A stretch of 64,000 nt of DNA. It comes from Sthenelais limicola. Its lineage: Eukaryota; Annelida; Polychaeta; Phyllodocida; Sigalionidae. The notes below the pieces were generated by a model. That model was not told where the DNA came from. It saw only the letters and a program-made list of their open reading frames with translations, and made no database searches. Position numbers and translations under genes: made by a program. Of this stretch, positions 11,091 through 20,834 are shown in pieces (within the stretch, counting starts at the first letter, position 1; each line of letters starts with the position of its first letter). Location of the stretch: the NCBI GenBank assembly GCA_942159475.1, contig OW804096.1:18872906-18936905 (forward strand), written 5' to 3'.

Positions 11091-11440
11091 AGGGGATTTG
11101 CATAGCGGCCATTTTGAATCCTGATTCGCATGGAATGATGGGACTAATGGTACAGTCTAGAATCTATAGGAACTACGCCATGTTCAGTATGGAATATCAT
11201 CAATGCTCTAATGTCAATATCCATGTGTTATACATGTTTCCATGACACAAGTCCCTATCTTTCCCATCATGCATTTGGTTTTCATGAATCATGTATATGG
11301 ACAAGCAATGATTTTGGTGAAAACATTCTTGCAATTTTCAATAAAAATGTTACCAAATATTTTTATGACAGATTTCCTCAGAATCCATCCCAGGCTGCAC
11401 TGTAATAGACATGCGCAGTAAGACATACAACTCCCCTATT
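11088..11440 (+). mobile_element. MITE-D, full length
   Basis: Type copy of MITE-D, about 350 bp. It begins AATAGGGGATTTGCATAGCG and ends ACAACTCCCCTATT. The GCGGCCATTTTGAATC segment near one end is the family signature. It abuts a broken MITE-A end on the left. The open frame at 11211-11405 is not recognised. Confidence 0.82.
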
Positions 11441-11831
11441 ACTGAAATAAAATCATCTTAAAAAAAATGTATATATCATGCATAATTCTTCTCATTAGAA
11501 TGAAACATTTCACTAGAAAGTCCAGGAGAAACCCTCCCTCCCTCCCATCATCACCCAAGTTCAAACATGCATCTAGTGTCACTATCAAATTCGCCATTGC
11601 GTGAGCGATTATTCTATAAGCGACCGTTTATTCGCCGTTTCCCAACAAACTCATCGCGTGCCCTGATAAAGTACCCATAAAAGTTAGATAAAAGACGTAA
11701 ATTGTGGGAGAGAAAATAATTAATGCAATGGAATAGTTTCCTCAAGGTTAGACGGAAGGTGTATTGGAGGGGGGTTCATTGGGTCCACCCCACCACCCCT
11801 TTTGGACAAAATAGACTCATCCATTGTATAA
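11441..11831. other. Unassigned stretch
   Basis: No open frame, repeat family or RNA gene recognised. Confidence 0.5.
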
Positions 11832-12069
11832 GGGTCAGATTTTCAGAAAATGTACAATTCAACTTTGCTAATCTTCTCAAATAACCCAAATTTCAGACGA
11901 AAATAAAGTTCAAAATACAGTTCAACCTGACCAAACCGATTGCTAGAATCAATGCTATGCCGGATATACTCAAATTTACCTAATATTGACAAAATTGCAG
12001 CCTAATTTAGCAGAATTTACTAAATGTGTACAGCTGCCAATTGTACATTTTATGAAAATAAGCTGACCC
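11832..12069 (-). mobile_element. MITE-A, full length, TSD ATAA
   Basis: 238 bp. ATAA lies at 11828-11831 and 12070-12073, showing the 4-bp duplication is not simply a TA-rich coincidence. Confidence 0.93.
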
Positions 12070-12198
12070 ATAAGCTATTGTAGATGTTCATGTTATATGA
12101 AAGCGGTAATAAAGGGGGTGCAATAAAGTGGTTTTAGCATAGAATATCAAATATTTATGAGTGATCCCAATGTTGGTCGCCAAACATTAAACATGATA

Positions 12199-12515
12199 TG
12201 TGATGCGTTACAGGAAAATGAGTCACAAGTCGCAAAAAATAGATTTTGAGATATCATCATATTTGAAAAGATGAGATCAAGCTGATTCTGATGATGGTAA
12301 ACATTATATTTTGAATTTAATATTTGTGTTTTTGAAAAAAAAGTTTGGAATATTTTTGGGTCAACCATTAATAGTAAAGTAGCAAAAAATACTCTAAAGG
12401 ATGACCTGAGAAATGCAAGGATATATTTTATAATTTTTAGAGACTAAAAATTTAGATTTTCATGAGTCTTGAAATGTGGTTTAATGAATTCATACGACTT
12501 TAAACGGTATATATC
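12199..12515 (+). mobile_element. MITE-B, 3' truncated
   Basis: Starts TGTGATGCGTTACAGG and runs through the internal CATATTTGAAAAGATGAGAT segment. It loses its distal end where a MITE-D piece begins. Confidence 0.82.
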
Positions 12516-12524
12516 AACCAAATA

Positions 12525-12604
12525 TCTGTATGTCAGATTTCAACAGAATCCATCCCAGCATGCACTGCAGTAGACATGCGCAGTGAGACATGCGAATACC
12601 CTAT
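12525..12604 (-). mobile_element. MITE-D end fragment
   Basis: CAGAATCCATCCCAGC, then GACATGCGCAGTGAGACATG and CCCTATT, matching the ends of the copies at 11088 and 38459. Confidence 0.7.
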
Positions 12605-12606
12605 TG

Positions 12607-12811
12607 GCCTTCACCAATCCCCTCAAATAACCTAAATTTAAGATGAAAATCTGGCTTAGATATAGTTCAACATAACCAGACAGATTTATTGAATGAATAC
12701 AATACCGAATATACTCAGATACACACAGTATTTATCGATTTTCACTCTAATTTAGCAGAATTTGATAGATGTGCAGAAATGTAGATTGTGGATTTTCTGA
12801 AAATCTGACCC
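12607..12811 (-). mobile_element. MITE-A, left end missing
   Basis: Begins at GGCCTTCACCAATCC, directly joined to the MITE-D fragment, and ends CTGACCC. Internally it shares the GAATGAATACAATACC variant with the copy at 60205. Confidence 0.82.
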
Positions 12812-12820
12812 AGCAGTGTG

Positions 12821-13000
12821 TGTGATGTGTCACTGGAAAATAAGTCACAAGTCGCAACAAAATGATTTTGAGATACAATTATTTTTGTAAAGACGAGATC
12901 AAGCTGATTCTAATGATAGCAAACAGTAGGACATCTGATAAGTATTTTTATTTTTTTTATTTATTTAAAAAGTTTTGTTTTGATCCTTTTTTCTCTTCAC
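12821..13000 (+). mobile_element. MITE-B, truncated
   Basis: TGTGATGTGTCACTGG then AAAATAAGTCACAAGTCGCA; the AP-1-like motif is mutated to TAAGTCA. It decays after about 13000. Confidence 0.75.
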
Positions 13001-13111
13001 AATCTATATTTTTACGGACGTTATTACCCCCAAACCCGCACTGACCATCACTTTATGGAGAGAGTGACCGTGGGTCAGTCAGGCTTCTATACCCTATAGT
13101 GTTGGTATAAA

Positions 13112-13413
13112 GCCAAGTGTGCCCGCTCACTTCTAGGCCCGGTATATAGGCCCACCATTGTTATACCATGTGGGGAGGCTTATATGCAGCCAAGTGTGCC
13201 CGCTCACTTCTAGGCCCGGTATATAGGCCCACCATTGTTTTACCATGTGGGGAGGCTTATATGCAGCCAAGTGTGCCCGCTCACATCTAGGCCCGGTATA
13301 TAGGCCCACCATTGTTATACCATGTGGGGAGGCTTATATGCAGCCAAGTGTGCCCGCTCACTTCTAGGCCCGGTATATTGGCCCACCATTGTTATACCGT
13401 GTGGGGAGGCTTA
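13112..13413. repeat. 77-bp tandem repeat, 4 units
   Basis: GCCCGCTCACTTCTAGGCCC recurs at 13121, 13198, 13275 and 13352, exactly 77 bp apart with very few differences, suggesting recent amplification. More GC-rich than its surroundings. Confidence 0.95.
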
Positions 13414-13463
13414 TAAATCTTCTCAAGTAACCCATTGAATTGTACATTTTCTGAAAATCTGAC
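13414..13463. mobile_element. MITE-A, two joined end pieces
   Basis: AATCTTCTCAAGTAACCCA (one side) runs directly into TTGAATTGTACATTTTCTGA and CTGACCC (outer end). Confidence 0.6.
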
Positions 13464-13467
13464 CCTT

Positions 13468-13553
13468 GACCAGCATCAAGAGGCAACATTCATGTGGTTC
13501 CAAACCATGTAATATTGGTATTTATGGCCGTTTTATGCGCTCAGAAGTGACAG
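13468..13553. repeat. Paralogue of the MITE-A site at 8381-8700, without insertion
   Basis: TTGACCAGCATCAAG, GTGGTTCCAAACCATGTAAT and then ATTTATGGCCGTTTTATGCG match the two sides of the element at 8438-8672, but with no MITE between. The join differs by several bases. Confidence 0.75.
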
Positions 13554-13554
13554 A

Positions 13555-13713
13555 CCAAAATAATGTTCAAAATACAGTTTAACCTTACCAAACAGATTGC
13601 TAGAATCAATGCAAAGCCGATTGTACTCGAATTTAGCTAATATTGACCAAATTGGAGCCTAATTTCGCAGAATTTGCTAAATGTATCAGCAGCCAATTGT
13701 ACATTTTCTGAAA
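13555..13713 (-). mobile_element. MITE-A, left end missing
   Basis: From AATAATGTTCAAAATACAGT to the outer ACATTTTCTGAAA; the last CTGACCC is lost. Confidence 0.75.
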
Positions 13714-13977
13714 TATAGGTCTAGGAATTTACTCCAATCTCCAGAATAATGAAATAAAATACAAAGCACCACTTCTGGATACATTAGTCATCAAGCTATA
13801 CAATGAAGACACATTACAGAGTCTATCAATATGATATGTGATATAATGAGTAATAATTATCTCGTGTAAGACATTAACCCAATAGATTATGTAATGAGCT
13901 AATTAATATAGAGGATAATAGGCGGGAGAGGTAATTGATCCAGTGGTAGAGGTCAGTGACCCAATGGTCATCTTCTT

Positions 13978-14211
13978 GGTCAGATCTTCAGAAAATGTAC
14001 AATTGGCAAATCAACTCATTCAGTTAATTCTGCTAGAAAAGACTGCAAAATCGTCAACACTAGGTATATCTGAGTATATCTAGTATTGCCTTGATTCAAA
14101 CGATCTGTTTGGTTATGTTGAACTGTATTCTATACCTCGTTTATGTCTTAAATTAGGGTTATTTGGGAGGACTGGTGAGAACGAATTGTACATTTTCTGA
14201 CAATTTTACCC
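13978..14211 (+). mobile_element. MITE-A, variant right terminus
   Basis: Left end GGTCAGATCTTCAG, right end CTGACAATTTTACCC (subfamily end). No clear duplication. Confidence 0.86.
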
Positions 14212-14324
14212 ATCTATCCCTGTTTGTTTGTTTGTTATACTTTCATTAACTAATTATTAACTAACTTGTATTGGATTTAATATGTATTATATTAAACTGT
14301 TTGTAGAAGTCCGAATATAGCTTC

Positions 14325-14765
14325 TATGACTAGAGTAGTATTAATAACTACTTCCATTAACTCATGGGGTAGTATATTACTTAGCACTTATTGGACGAGT
14401 TGCCGCATAGCGCGTAAATAAAGGACGAGATCGGAGATCGAGTCCTTTATTTTTATAAGTTGATTATTATACATGCCTAGAGTTGCATGTAAAACGTGCT
14501 TAATTAAAAAGATGATAACATAATTTACTATAATATCTGGTTTTCGTATAAGAGGAAAGTAACTAGAAACAGTTGAAACATGGAGGAAGAAAGCACTCCA
14601 CCGGCAAACTTGCGTTGACAAACGTGCACCACCAAACTTGCGTCGGCATGACGCACTGGTAATGTACTAGTCCAATACCGCGTTACAAGTAATGAGCGGC
14701 TGTCAGGGCCTTGGTAGTGAATGCGTGTATAATAATATCTATTGTGTGATGATTTACCACTCCAC
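14325..14765. repeat. Lone 86-bp satellite unit split by an insertion
   Basis: CATGGGGTAGTATATTAC (to about 14383) and ATCTATTGTGTGATGATTTA (from about 14735) together make one satellite unit. The roughly 350 bp between are unrelated. Complete units of array 2 follow at 14838. Confidence 0.6.
14389..14677. mobile_element. Probable short element with TATTGGAC ends
   Basis: TATTGGACGAG at 14389 and TAGTCCAATA ending 14677 form short inverted ends inside the sequence that splits the satellite unit. Near 14415-14452 there is a hairpin with arms AAATAAAGGAC and GTCCTTTATTT. The segment is richer in CpG than its flanks. The same ends occur in the hairpin at 17897. Open frames at 14388-14621 and 14528-14800 are unrecognised and in different frames. 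Confidence 0.4.
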
Positions 14766-14837
14766 TCCTTTAGCAATAGTCCAGTAAAATAGGGTTTCAC
14801 CTAGGACAAATTGCAACAAAAGGTTTCTCAATGATTT

Positions 14838-15260
14838 TCCTGGGGTAATATACTACCATTTATAGACTGCTTTATGATGGTTTACCAGGCTGTTAAGTTC
14901 AGCTTCTATAGCTGGTCTTCCACTAACTCCTGGGGTAGTATACTACCATCTATTGTTGCATGATGCTTTACCAGGCTGTTTAGTTCAGCTCCTATAGCTG
15001 GTCGGCCACTAACTCCTGGGGTAGTATACTACCATCTATTGCTGTATGATGGTATACCAGGCTGTTTAGTTCAGCTCCTACAGCTGGTCTTCCACTAACT
15101 CCTGGGGTAGTATACTACCATCTATTGCTGTATGATGGTATACCAGGCTGTTTAGTTCAGCTCCTACAGCTGGTCTTCCGCTAACTCCTGGGGTAGTATA
15201 CTACCATCTATTGCTGTATGGTCTATTGTAGTACAATGGTGGTTTACCAGACTGTTTCCA
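14838..15260. repeat. 86-bp satellite, array 2 (about 5 units)
   Basis: Same unit as 7530-8275, including GGTAGTATACTACC and GGTCTTCCACTAACTCCTGG. Adjacent units share private changes (GCTGTATGATGGTATACC), so this array amplified separately. Confidence 0.93.
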
Positions 15261-15483
15261 ATCCGGTGCACTACATAGTTTAAGGACTGTAGACCATTAT
15301 ATGTGATTTGTTTATATCGTAAATGCCCAATCATCATTATTGGTGACATATACAATACATATCTATACCGTCACATATGATATTGATTGTGCAATTAACG
15401 TGGGGTGGAACGGGGGCCGTTTAGTCCATGTCTGGATAATTAATCAATCTCTCCCTAATGGCTGCTTACTGGGGGATGTATAC

Positions 15484-15640
15484 GGGTCAGATTTTCAGAA
15501 AATGTACAATTGGCAGCTGTAGACATTGACTAAATTCTGCTAAATTAGGCTGCAACTTGGTCAATACTAGGTAAATTCGAGTATATTTGGCATCGCATTG
15601 ATTCTAGCAATCTGTTTGGTTAGGTTGAAGTGTATTTTCA
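15484..15640 (+). mobile_element. MITE-A, 3' truncated
   Basis: From GGGTCAG to the core GGTTGAAGTGTATTTTCAAA, then lost. A further scrap (TATTTATCATTTTCAGCC) lies at 15660-15686. Confidence 0.85.
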
Positions 15641-15796
15641 AAAATATTAGGCCTACCAAGTATTTATCATTTTCAGCCTAATTTGATTCTCAATTTTTTT
15701 TTTCACGATTTCGGGTTTTGTCTGTTTTGTGTACCCGTGAGACCTGCTATATGTGCAGAGGGTGTCATCCATTTCTGATAAAAATCATATATACAA

Positions 15797-16031
15797 GGGT
15801 CAGATTTTCAGAAAACGTACAATTCGCCTTCACCAATCCTCTCAAATAACCCACATTAGAGACAAAAATGAGCTTCAAAATACAGTTTAACATAACAAAA
15901 CCGATACTTTAAATCAATGCTATACCAAATATACTCAGATATACCTGGTATTCATCATTTTTTAGCCTAAGTTAGCAAAGTTTCCTAAATGTGGAGAGCT
16001 GCCAATTGTACATTTTCTAAAAATCTGACAC
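15797..16031 (-). mobile_element. MITE-A, full length
   Basis: GGGTCAG to CTGACAC (last triplet mutated), 235 bp. No exact duplication remains. Confidence 0.88.
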
Positions 16032-16149
16032 ATATATATTTCTCGATCTTGCATGTGCCTGATTGTGTTGAAGCAATAGGAAGGCGTAGGAAGGCTGACT
16101 GATGCTGCACAGTGCACATGGGCGATGGGGAACTTCGTGCAGTGAACTA

Positions 16150-16930
16150 GAACCACCGTACAGCATAGGCGCTCTGCTCCCTTTATTTCTCTCCTTTCCA
16201 TCCTTTTGCATCCTCTTCCATTCTCTTCCCTCCTCTTCCATCCTATCTCTTCCCTTCCCTCCCTCCCTCTCCCTCCCTCTCCCTCCCTCACTCACCCTCC
16301 CTCCCTTTCTCTCTCTCTCCCTGTCTTCTGTCTGCCTCTTTCTCTCTGTCCTCTTCTCTCTACCTCTGTCTCTCTGTGTCTCTCTCTCTGTCCCTCTCTG
16401 TGTGTCTTTCTCTCTGTCCCTCTCTCTTTCTCTCCTCTCTCTTCCTCTCTTGCTCTCCCTCTCTCTGTCTTCCTCTGTCTGCCCGTCTCTGTCTTTCTCT
16501 CTCTGTCTGTGTCTCTCTCCCCTGTCTGTCTCTCCCCTCTTTTCCTCTCTCTCCCTCTCCCTACCTCTCTCTCCCTCACCCGACCTCTCTCTCTCCCATC
16601 TTCTCTCTTTCCCCACTCTGTCTATCCCTCTGCCACCTTTTCTCCTTCCCTCTTCCATTCTTTCTCTTTCTCTCTTCTCTCTCTGTCTCCTTTGTCTCCA
16701 TTTGGTTGTCTCTCTCTCATCACTCTTCTTTATATTGTCTCTCAACCCCCTTCTCTCTCCCTCCTCCAACCTAACTATCCGCCCGCTTCTCTGTCTGTCC
16801 CTCTCCCCTCTTTTTTTGCTCCTCTCGCTATTTCTCCATTCCACTCTCTCTCTCTTCCCATATTTTTTTTCCTTTATTTTCACTTTCTTTATTATTCTCT
16901 CTTTTTTCTCTTATTTTATTTCTAATATTC
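16150..16930. repeat. Pyrimidine (CT/TCTC) tract, 0.8 kb
   Basis: The plus strand is nearly all pyrimidine with CTCTCTGTC and CTTCCCTCC variants. The large open frames on both strands (up to 373 residues) are low-complexity translations. Confidence 0.9.
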
Positions 16931-17001
16931 CAGGTCTTCTTTCCATCCTCAGGTCTTCTTTCCAGCTTCATGTTCCGTGCTCTCCTTTTATTGTCTGTTA
17001 T

Positions 17002-17149
17002 CTAGCTCCTTCTCTCCATCTCTGTCATCTTGTCTTGTATCTCCTTATATCTTGTCCTTATCTCCTCATATTTCACTTTCTTTCTGTAGTGGGTCCATTT
17101 TTCGGTTTGAGACATGCTTGCCAGTTGCCAGCCTTCATGATCGCTATCA
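17002..17149 (-). other. Candidate terminal exon, unrecognised protein
   Basis: On the minus strand a possible acceptor ending TGTGGCAG is followed by 48 open codons and TAG at 17002-17004. The peptide starts DSDHEGWQLASMSQTEKWTH and continues YRKKVKYEEIRTRYKEIQDK, a charged, coiled-coil-like stretch. An AATAAA (minus strand, 16987-16992) follows the stop by about ten bases. The frame is also open upstream to 17220. Against: the plus strand here is pyrimidine-rich, which by itself yields Lys/Glu/Arg peptides. I cannot name a family. Confidence 0.25.
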
Positions 17150-17158
17150 CTGCCACAG
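17090..17158 (+). other. Alternative plus-strand 69-bp exon candidate
   Basis: CACTTTCTTTCTGTAG is a strong-looking acceptor, and CCACAG followed by GTCAGT is a donor-like end 69 bp later. Two of three frames are open. It overlaps the minus-strand candidate, so at most one is likely to be real. Confidence 0.15.
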
Positions 17159-17220
17159 GTCAGTGGGTGGTCGCCCATCCCTGGCCTGTGGTTATCCTGA
17201 TTAATCAGGCCCAGAAACAC

Positions 17221-17896
17221 TGACAGCTGTGGAGGTTGTGACTTAAGTGACTAGATGTGGGGTGTCAGAGCCTTCCCTCAAAGTCGCACTTGTAGAGTAA
17301 GTGACCCTCGACCTGGTGGACAGTCTACCCACTTGAGCCTACGGCCAGCACTCTCCCCTGGGTTGGGGGCGGCTGTGGTATAGTCCAAATCCTTGCCAAC
17401 CATGGGATCCTCTTCCCATATTTCACCCCCCCCACTCTCTCCACCCCACCCCCCTCCCACCCATACCTTACCCATTGTAACAAAACGTTACTTAAACTTC
17501 CCTAAGAGGTTTGCCATGTACTAATATATCGACATATATCATACATCCCCCCGATTGTAAAATAACCATAGGAATATATATGCCCGGGGGAGGTTTTGAT
17601 GCATAAATCTATGTTTTACTGCTCATATATAGCAGCATTACGAGTATCATATCTAAGAGATCCATTATAAACTTTTAATTATAAAGCGTGGATTGACAAA
17701 GCTCCTCCTCCTCTCCCCTCTTTCTTCCCCGGCCATTAATTCCCCCAGTCCGCGTGTGTAATTAGATGTAAAGGGTGGAGACCATTAGCACTTAGTATAA
17801 TCATACCTATATGGTGCTGAGGTGCTCTTTAGAAATGATAATTCACTCAATATATATATGAGCATAGATATATGGGCATAAATATATATAGAGAGA
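17221..17896. other. Unassigned stretch
   Basis: 17221-17470 is more GC-rich and could hold other exons of the minus-strand candidate, but no convincing frame or splice pair is seen. The rest is AT-rich with TATATA runs at 17850-17895. Confidence 0.4.
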
Positions 17897-18014
17897 GAAT
17901 GGAACGAGCCGGCGATAATCAAAAATGTATTGGACGAGATTTATCTGCATAAGCACGGGGATGGGGATGAATCAAGTCCAATAAGTTTTCGATTATTGCA
18001 GGTGAGGTCCATTC
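17897..18014. repeat. 118-bp imperfect hairpin
   Basis: The left arm starts GAATGGAACGAGCC and includes GATAATCAAAAATGTATTGG. The right arm includes AGTCCAATAAGTTTTCGATT and ends GGTCCATTC. The arms are about 45 bp with mismatches around a loop of roughly 25-30 bp. It shares the TATTGGACGAG motif with 14389. Confidence 0.75.
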
Positions 18015-18115
18015 TATATTTATTACATGGGCATGAAACTTGATTTGTGATTTGTAATCACAAATGCATCATGTGTAAATCTGAAAAAAGTAGCTGACTT
18101 GGTGACAAAGTAGTT

Positions 18116-18200
18116 CATATGGTACACATACTATATGAATATTTTTATAGCACCCCACTTATACCACCTCTCAAATGGAATGCGCATATAATAAGGGCAT
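18116..18200 (-). repeat. Dispersed family L fragment
   Basis: Reverse complement of 61880-61965: CCTCTCAAATGGAATGCGCA and CACCCCACTTAT match closely. The rest of 18015-18590 is AT-rich and unassigned. Confidence 0.75.
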
Positions 18201-18590
18201 ATATATGGGCATAAAGCGATGACTTTTTTTTTATTATTTCGAAAATAAAGCCAATTATATTTAATACAATCATAACAAATACGCAGGTCGGCTCTGCCGA
18301 TGTCTTGTCGCGTTGCCTTCATGTCTCTAATCTAGTTTTAATTCATATTACACATTTATATAAATACAATTTACCACTATTCTACTATTTTACCAAGTCA
18401 ACTTCCCTTCAACAGATTAATTCGAAACTACAAACGTCAATTGATCTTCTCCATATCTTTCCATCTTATTAAGCATTGCAATACAATTATTCTGTTCATT
18501 TCACTCCTGTATACAATCAATTCGTTGTTATATTCTTTGATTCACAAACTATCTTGAGTCAGGTCGTGAGATTGGTCAGTACTACATATT

Positions 18591-18751
18591 TGTGTTTCCG
18601 AAAAATGAGTCACGACTGGTAAAATTGCAATTTTCCAAAGAATTTTTTTCACAAGATCTCTTTGTAGAAATATTAGGAATCAAATCCTCTATATATATAT
18701 ATCAAAATCCTTTTTTGTGACTTGTGACTTATTTTCCTGTAATGCAACACA
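18591..18751 (-). mobile_element. MITE-B, 161-bp internally deleted copy
   Basis: Both ends are present (TGTGTTTCCGAAAAATGAGT at the left, TTGTGACTTATTTTCCTGTA near the right), but most of the 410-bp interior is gone. Confidence 0.8.
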
Positions 18752-18989
18752 AACATAATTAATGTTTGCTCAAAGTGTGTGATTGCGTTACATAGTCCGG
18801 CCACAATACACACTAGTGCAGAGGTCTGTGCTAATGGTGCGTTAACTATAGAAGGGTCTAATTGTCCCCATGTTTAGCCTGTTGCATAATGCAATAGGCT
18901 TGCAGGCCTACAGGCCACATGCTGGTTTTAATTCATTTAGGCTGATTATCGCTCATCTACCGATATAGTTCACATGGTGGGGTGGGGGA

Positions 18990-19500
18990 GGGGGGGGGGG
19001 GATGTATGCAGTCTCTCTTGCTTGCCCTCTCTCTCTCTCCTCCTCCTCATCTCTCCCCTCTCTCTCCCACTCTCTCTCCTCCTCATCTCTCCCTCCCTCC
19101 CTCCATCTCTCCCCTCTCTCTCTCCCCCTCCCACTCTCTCTCCTCCTCATCTCTCCCTCCCTCCTTCTATCTCTCCCTCTCCCTCTCTCTCCCCCTCCCT
19201 CTCTCCCCCTCTCTCTCCCCTTCCCTCTCTCTTCCCCTCTCCCTCTCCCTCTCTCTCCCCCCCTCTCTCTCCTCTCTCTCCCCCTCTCTCTCCCTCCCTC
19301 TCTCTCCCCCTCCCTCTCTCTTCCCCTCTCCCTCCCTCTCTCCCCTCCCCCTTCCTCCCTCTCTCTGCCCCTCCCCCTTCCTCCCTCTCTCCCCCTCTCC
19401 TTCCCTCTCTCCTCTCCCTCCCTCACTCCCTCTTACGCCCTCCCCTCTCCCTCCCCTCCCCCTCTTTCTCCCTCTCCCCCTCCCTCTCCCCCCCACCCTG
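18990..19500. repeat. Pyrimidine (CTCTCCC) tract
   Basis: CTCTCTCCCC/CTCCCTCC repeats preceded by a G run at about 18985-19000. Overlapping open frames on both strands are artefacts. Confidence 0.92.
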
Positions 19501-19842
19501 CAGCTATAGTAAGCTCTAGACCTCACCATAGTGCAGCAGAGAGCTGGCGACAATATGGCGGCCTGGCCTCGCTCTCAACCAGTGAATAATTCACCCTCCT
19601 TTAATGCCTCTTATACATGTTACCTCCTAATGTCTACAGTGACACTGCTCCATGCCCACCCCTCACTAGTACAGAGACCTCACTATTATGGACAATTAGG
19701 GCTTTCTACATATAAAACGCCTGAAAAGAGGAACAACCTCGACCTGTTAATAAAACGAATAATGAATTAAATAATTTATTTCTATTATTGTGGGACCTTT
19801 TTAAAACTGCATTCTGATTTAAAGATGCATTCTCAGCTATTA
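19501..19842. other. Unassigned; end resembles family L head
   Basis: Nothing gene-like. From about 19810 the GCATTCTCAGCTATTATGAC segment resembles 61790-61805 and 58790-58800. Confidence 0.5.
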
Positions 19843-20663
19843 TGACAGGACTGGATTTATCAATATTCTGCTGCTGTTATATGTTTATACAAGAGTTACT
19901 CATATTATGGTGACTTATAGGACTGGATTTATCAATATTCTGCTGCTGTTATATGTTTATATAAGAGTTACTCATATTATGACTTATAGGACTGGATTTA
20001 TCTATATTCTGCTGCTGTTATATGTTTATAAAAACAAGAGTTACTTATATTATGACTTATAGGACTGGATTTATCAATATTCTGCTGCTGTTATATGTCT
20101 ATACAAGAGTTACTTATATTATGACTTATAGGACTGAATTCATCAATATTCTGCTGCTGTTATATGTTTATTACAAGAGTTACTCATATTATGACTTATA
20201 GGACTAAATTTATCAATATTCTGCTGCTGTTATATGTTTATACAAGAGTTAGTCATATTATGCTTATAGGACTGAATTTATCAATATTCTGCTGCTGTTA
20301 TATGTTTATACAAGAGTTAGTCATATTATGACTTATAGCACTGGATTTATCAATATTCTGCTGCTGGTATATGTTTATACAAGAGTTACTCATATTATGA
20401 ATTATAGGACTGGATGTATCAATATTCTGCTGCTGTTATATGTTTATACAAGAGTTACTCATATTATGAATTATAGGACTGGATGTATCAATATTCTACT
20501 GCTGGTATATGTTTATACAAGAGTTACTCATATTATGAATTATAGGACTGGATGTATCAATATTCTGCTGCTGTTATATGTTTATACAAGAGTTAGTCAT
20601 ATTATGACTTGTAGGACTGGATTTATCAATATTTTGCTGCTGGTATATATGTTTATACAAAGA
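19843..20663. repeat. 69-bp tandem repeat, about 12 units
   Basis: The unit contains GGACTGGATTTATCAATATT, CTGCTGCTGTTATATG and CAAGAGTTACTCATATTATG. Spacing is 69-72 bp. Because 69 is a multiple of 3, a repeated 23-residue frame stays open for 119 codons (20328-20687); I treat that as chance. Lone relatives occur at 58540 and 61845. Confidence 0.95.
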
Positions 20664-20834
20664 AGGGTGGTCTCTATAGAGAGGTAGTCTTCATGCGAGG
20701 TTCCACTGTACTTATTAGGCATTACTCTCATAGTCTAGTATGTTTTTCTGTAAAGATAACATCTGGAAAACCTGGATGTTATCCAGGAACTGGGTCACTG
20801 ATTTATCTACCTCACATATGTACAACCTTTGACA

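Noticed and set aside
14388..14800. Two overlapping minus-strand frames of 77 and 90 residues as one frameshifted gene
   Set aside because: They do not join into a known protein and span a satellite/insertion boundary.
16017..17223. 288- and 373-residue frames
   Set aside because: Low-complexity CT/GA translation; only the last part (17002-17158) is worth a separate look.
20328..20687. 119-residue frame with a 23-residue repeated peptide
   Set aside because: The 69-bp unit is divisible by three, so the frame stays open by arithmetic; other units contain frame breaks and variable lengths.
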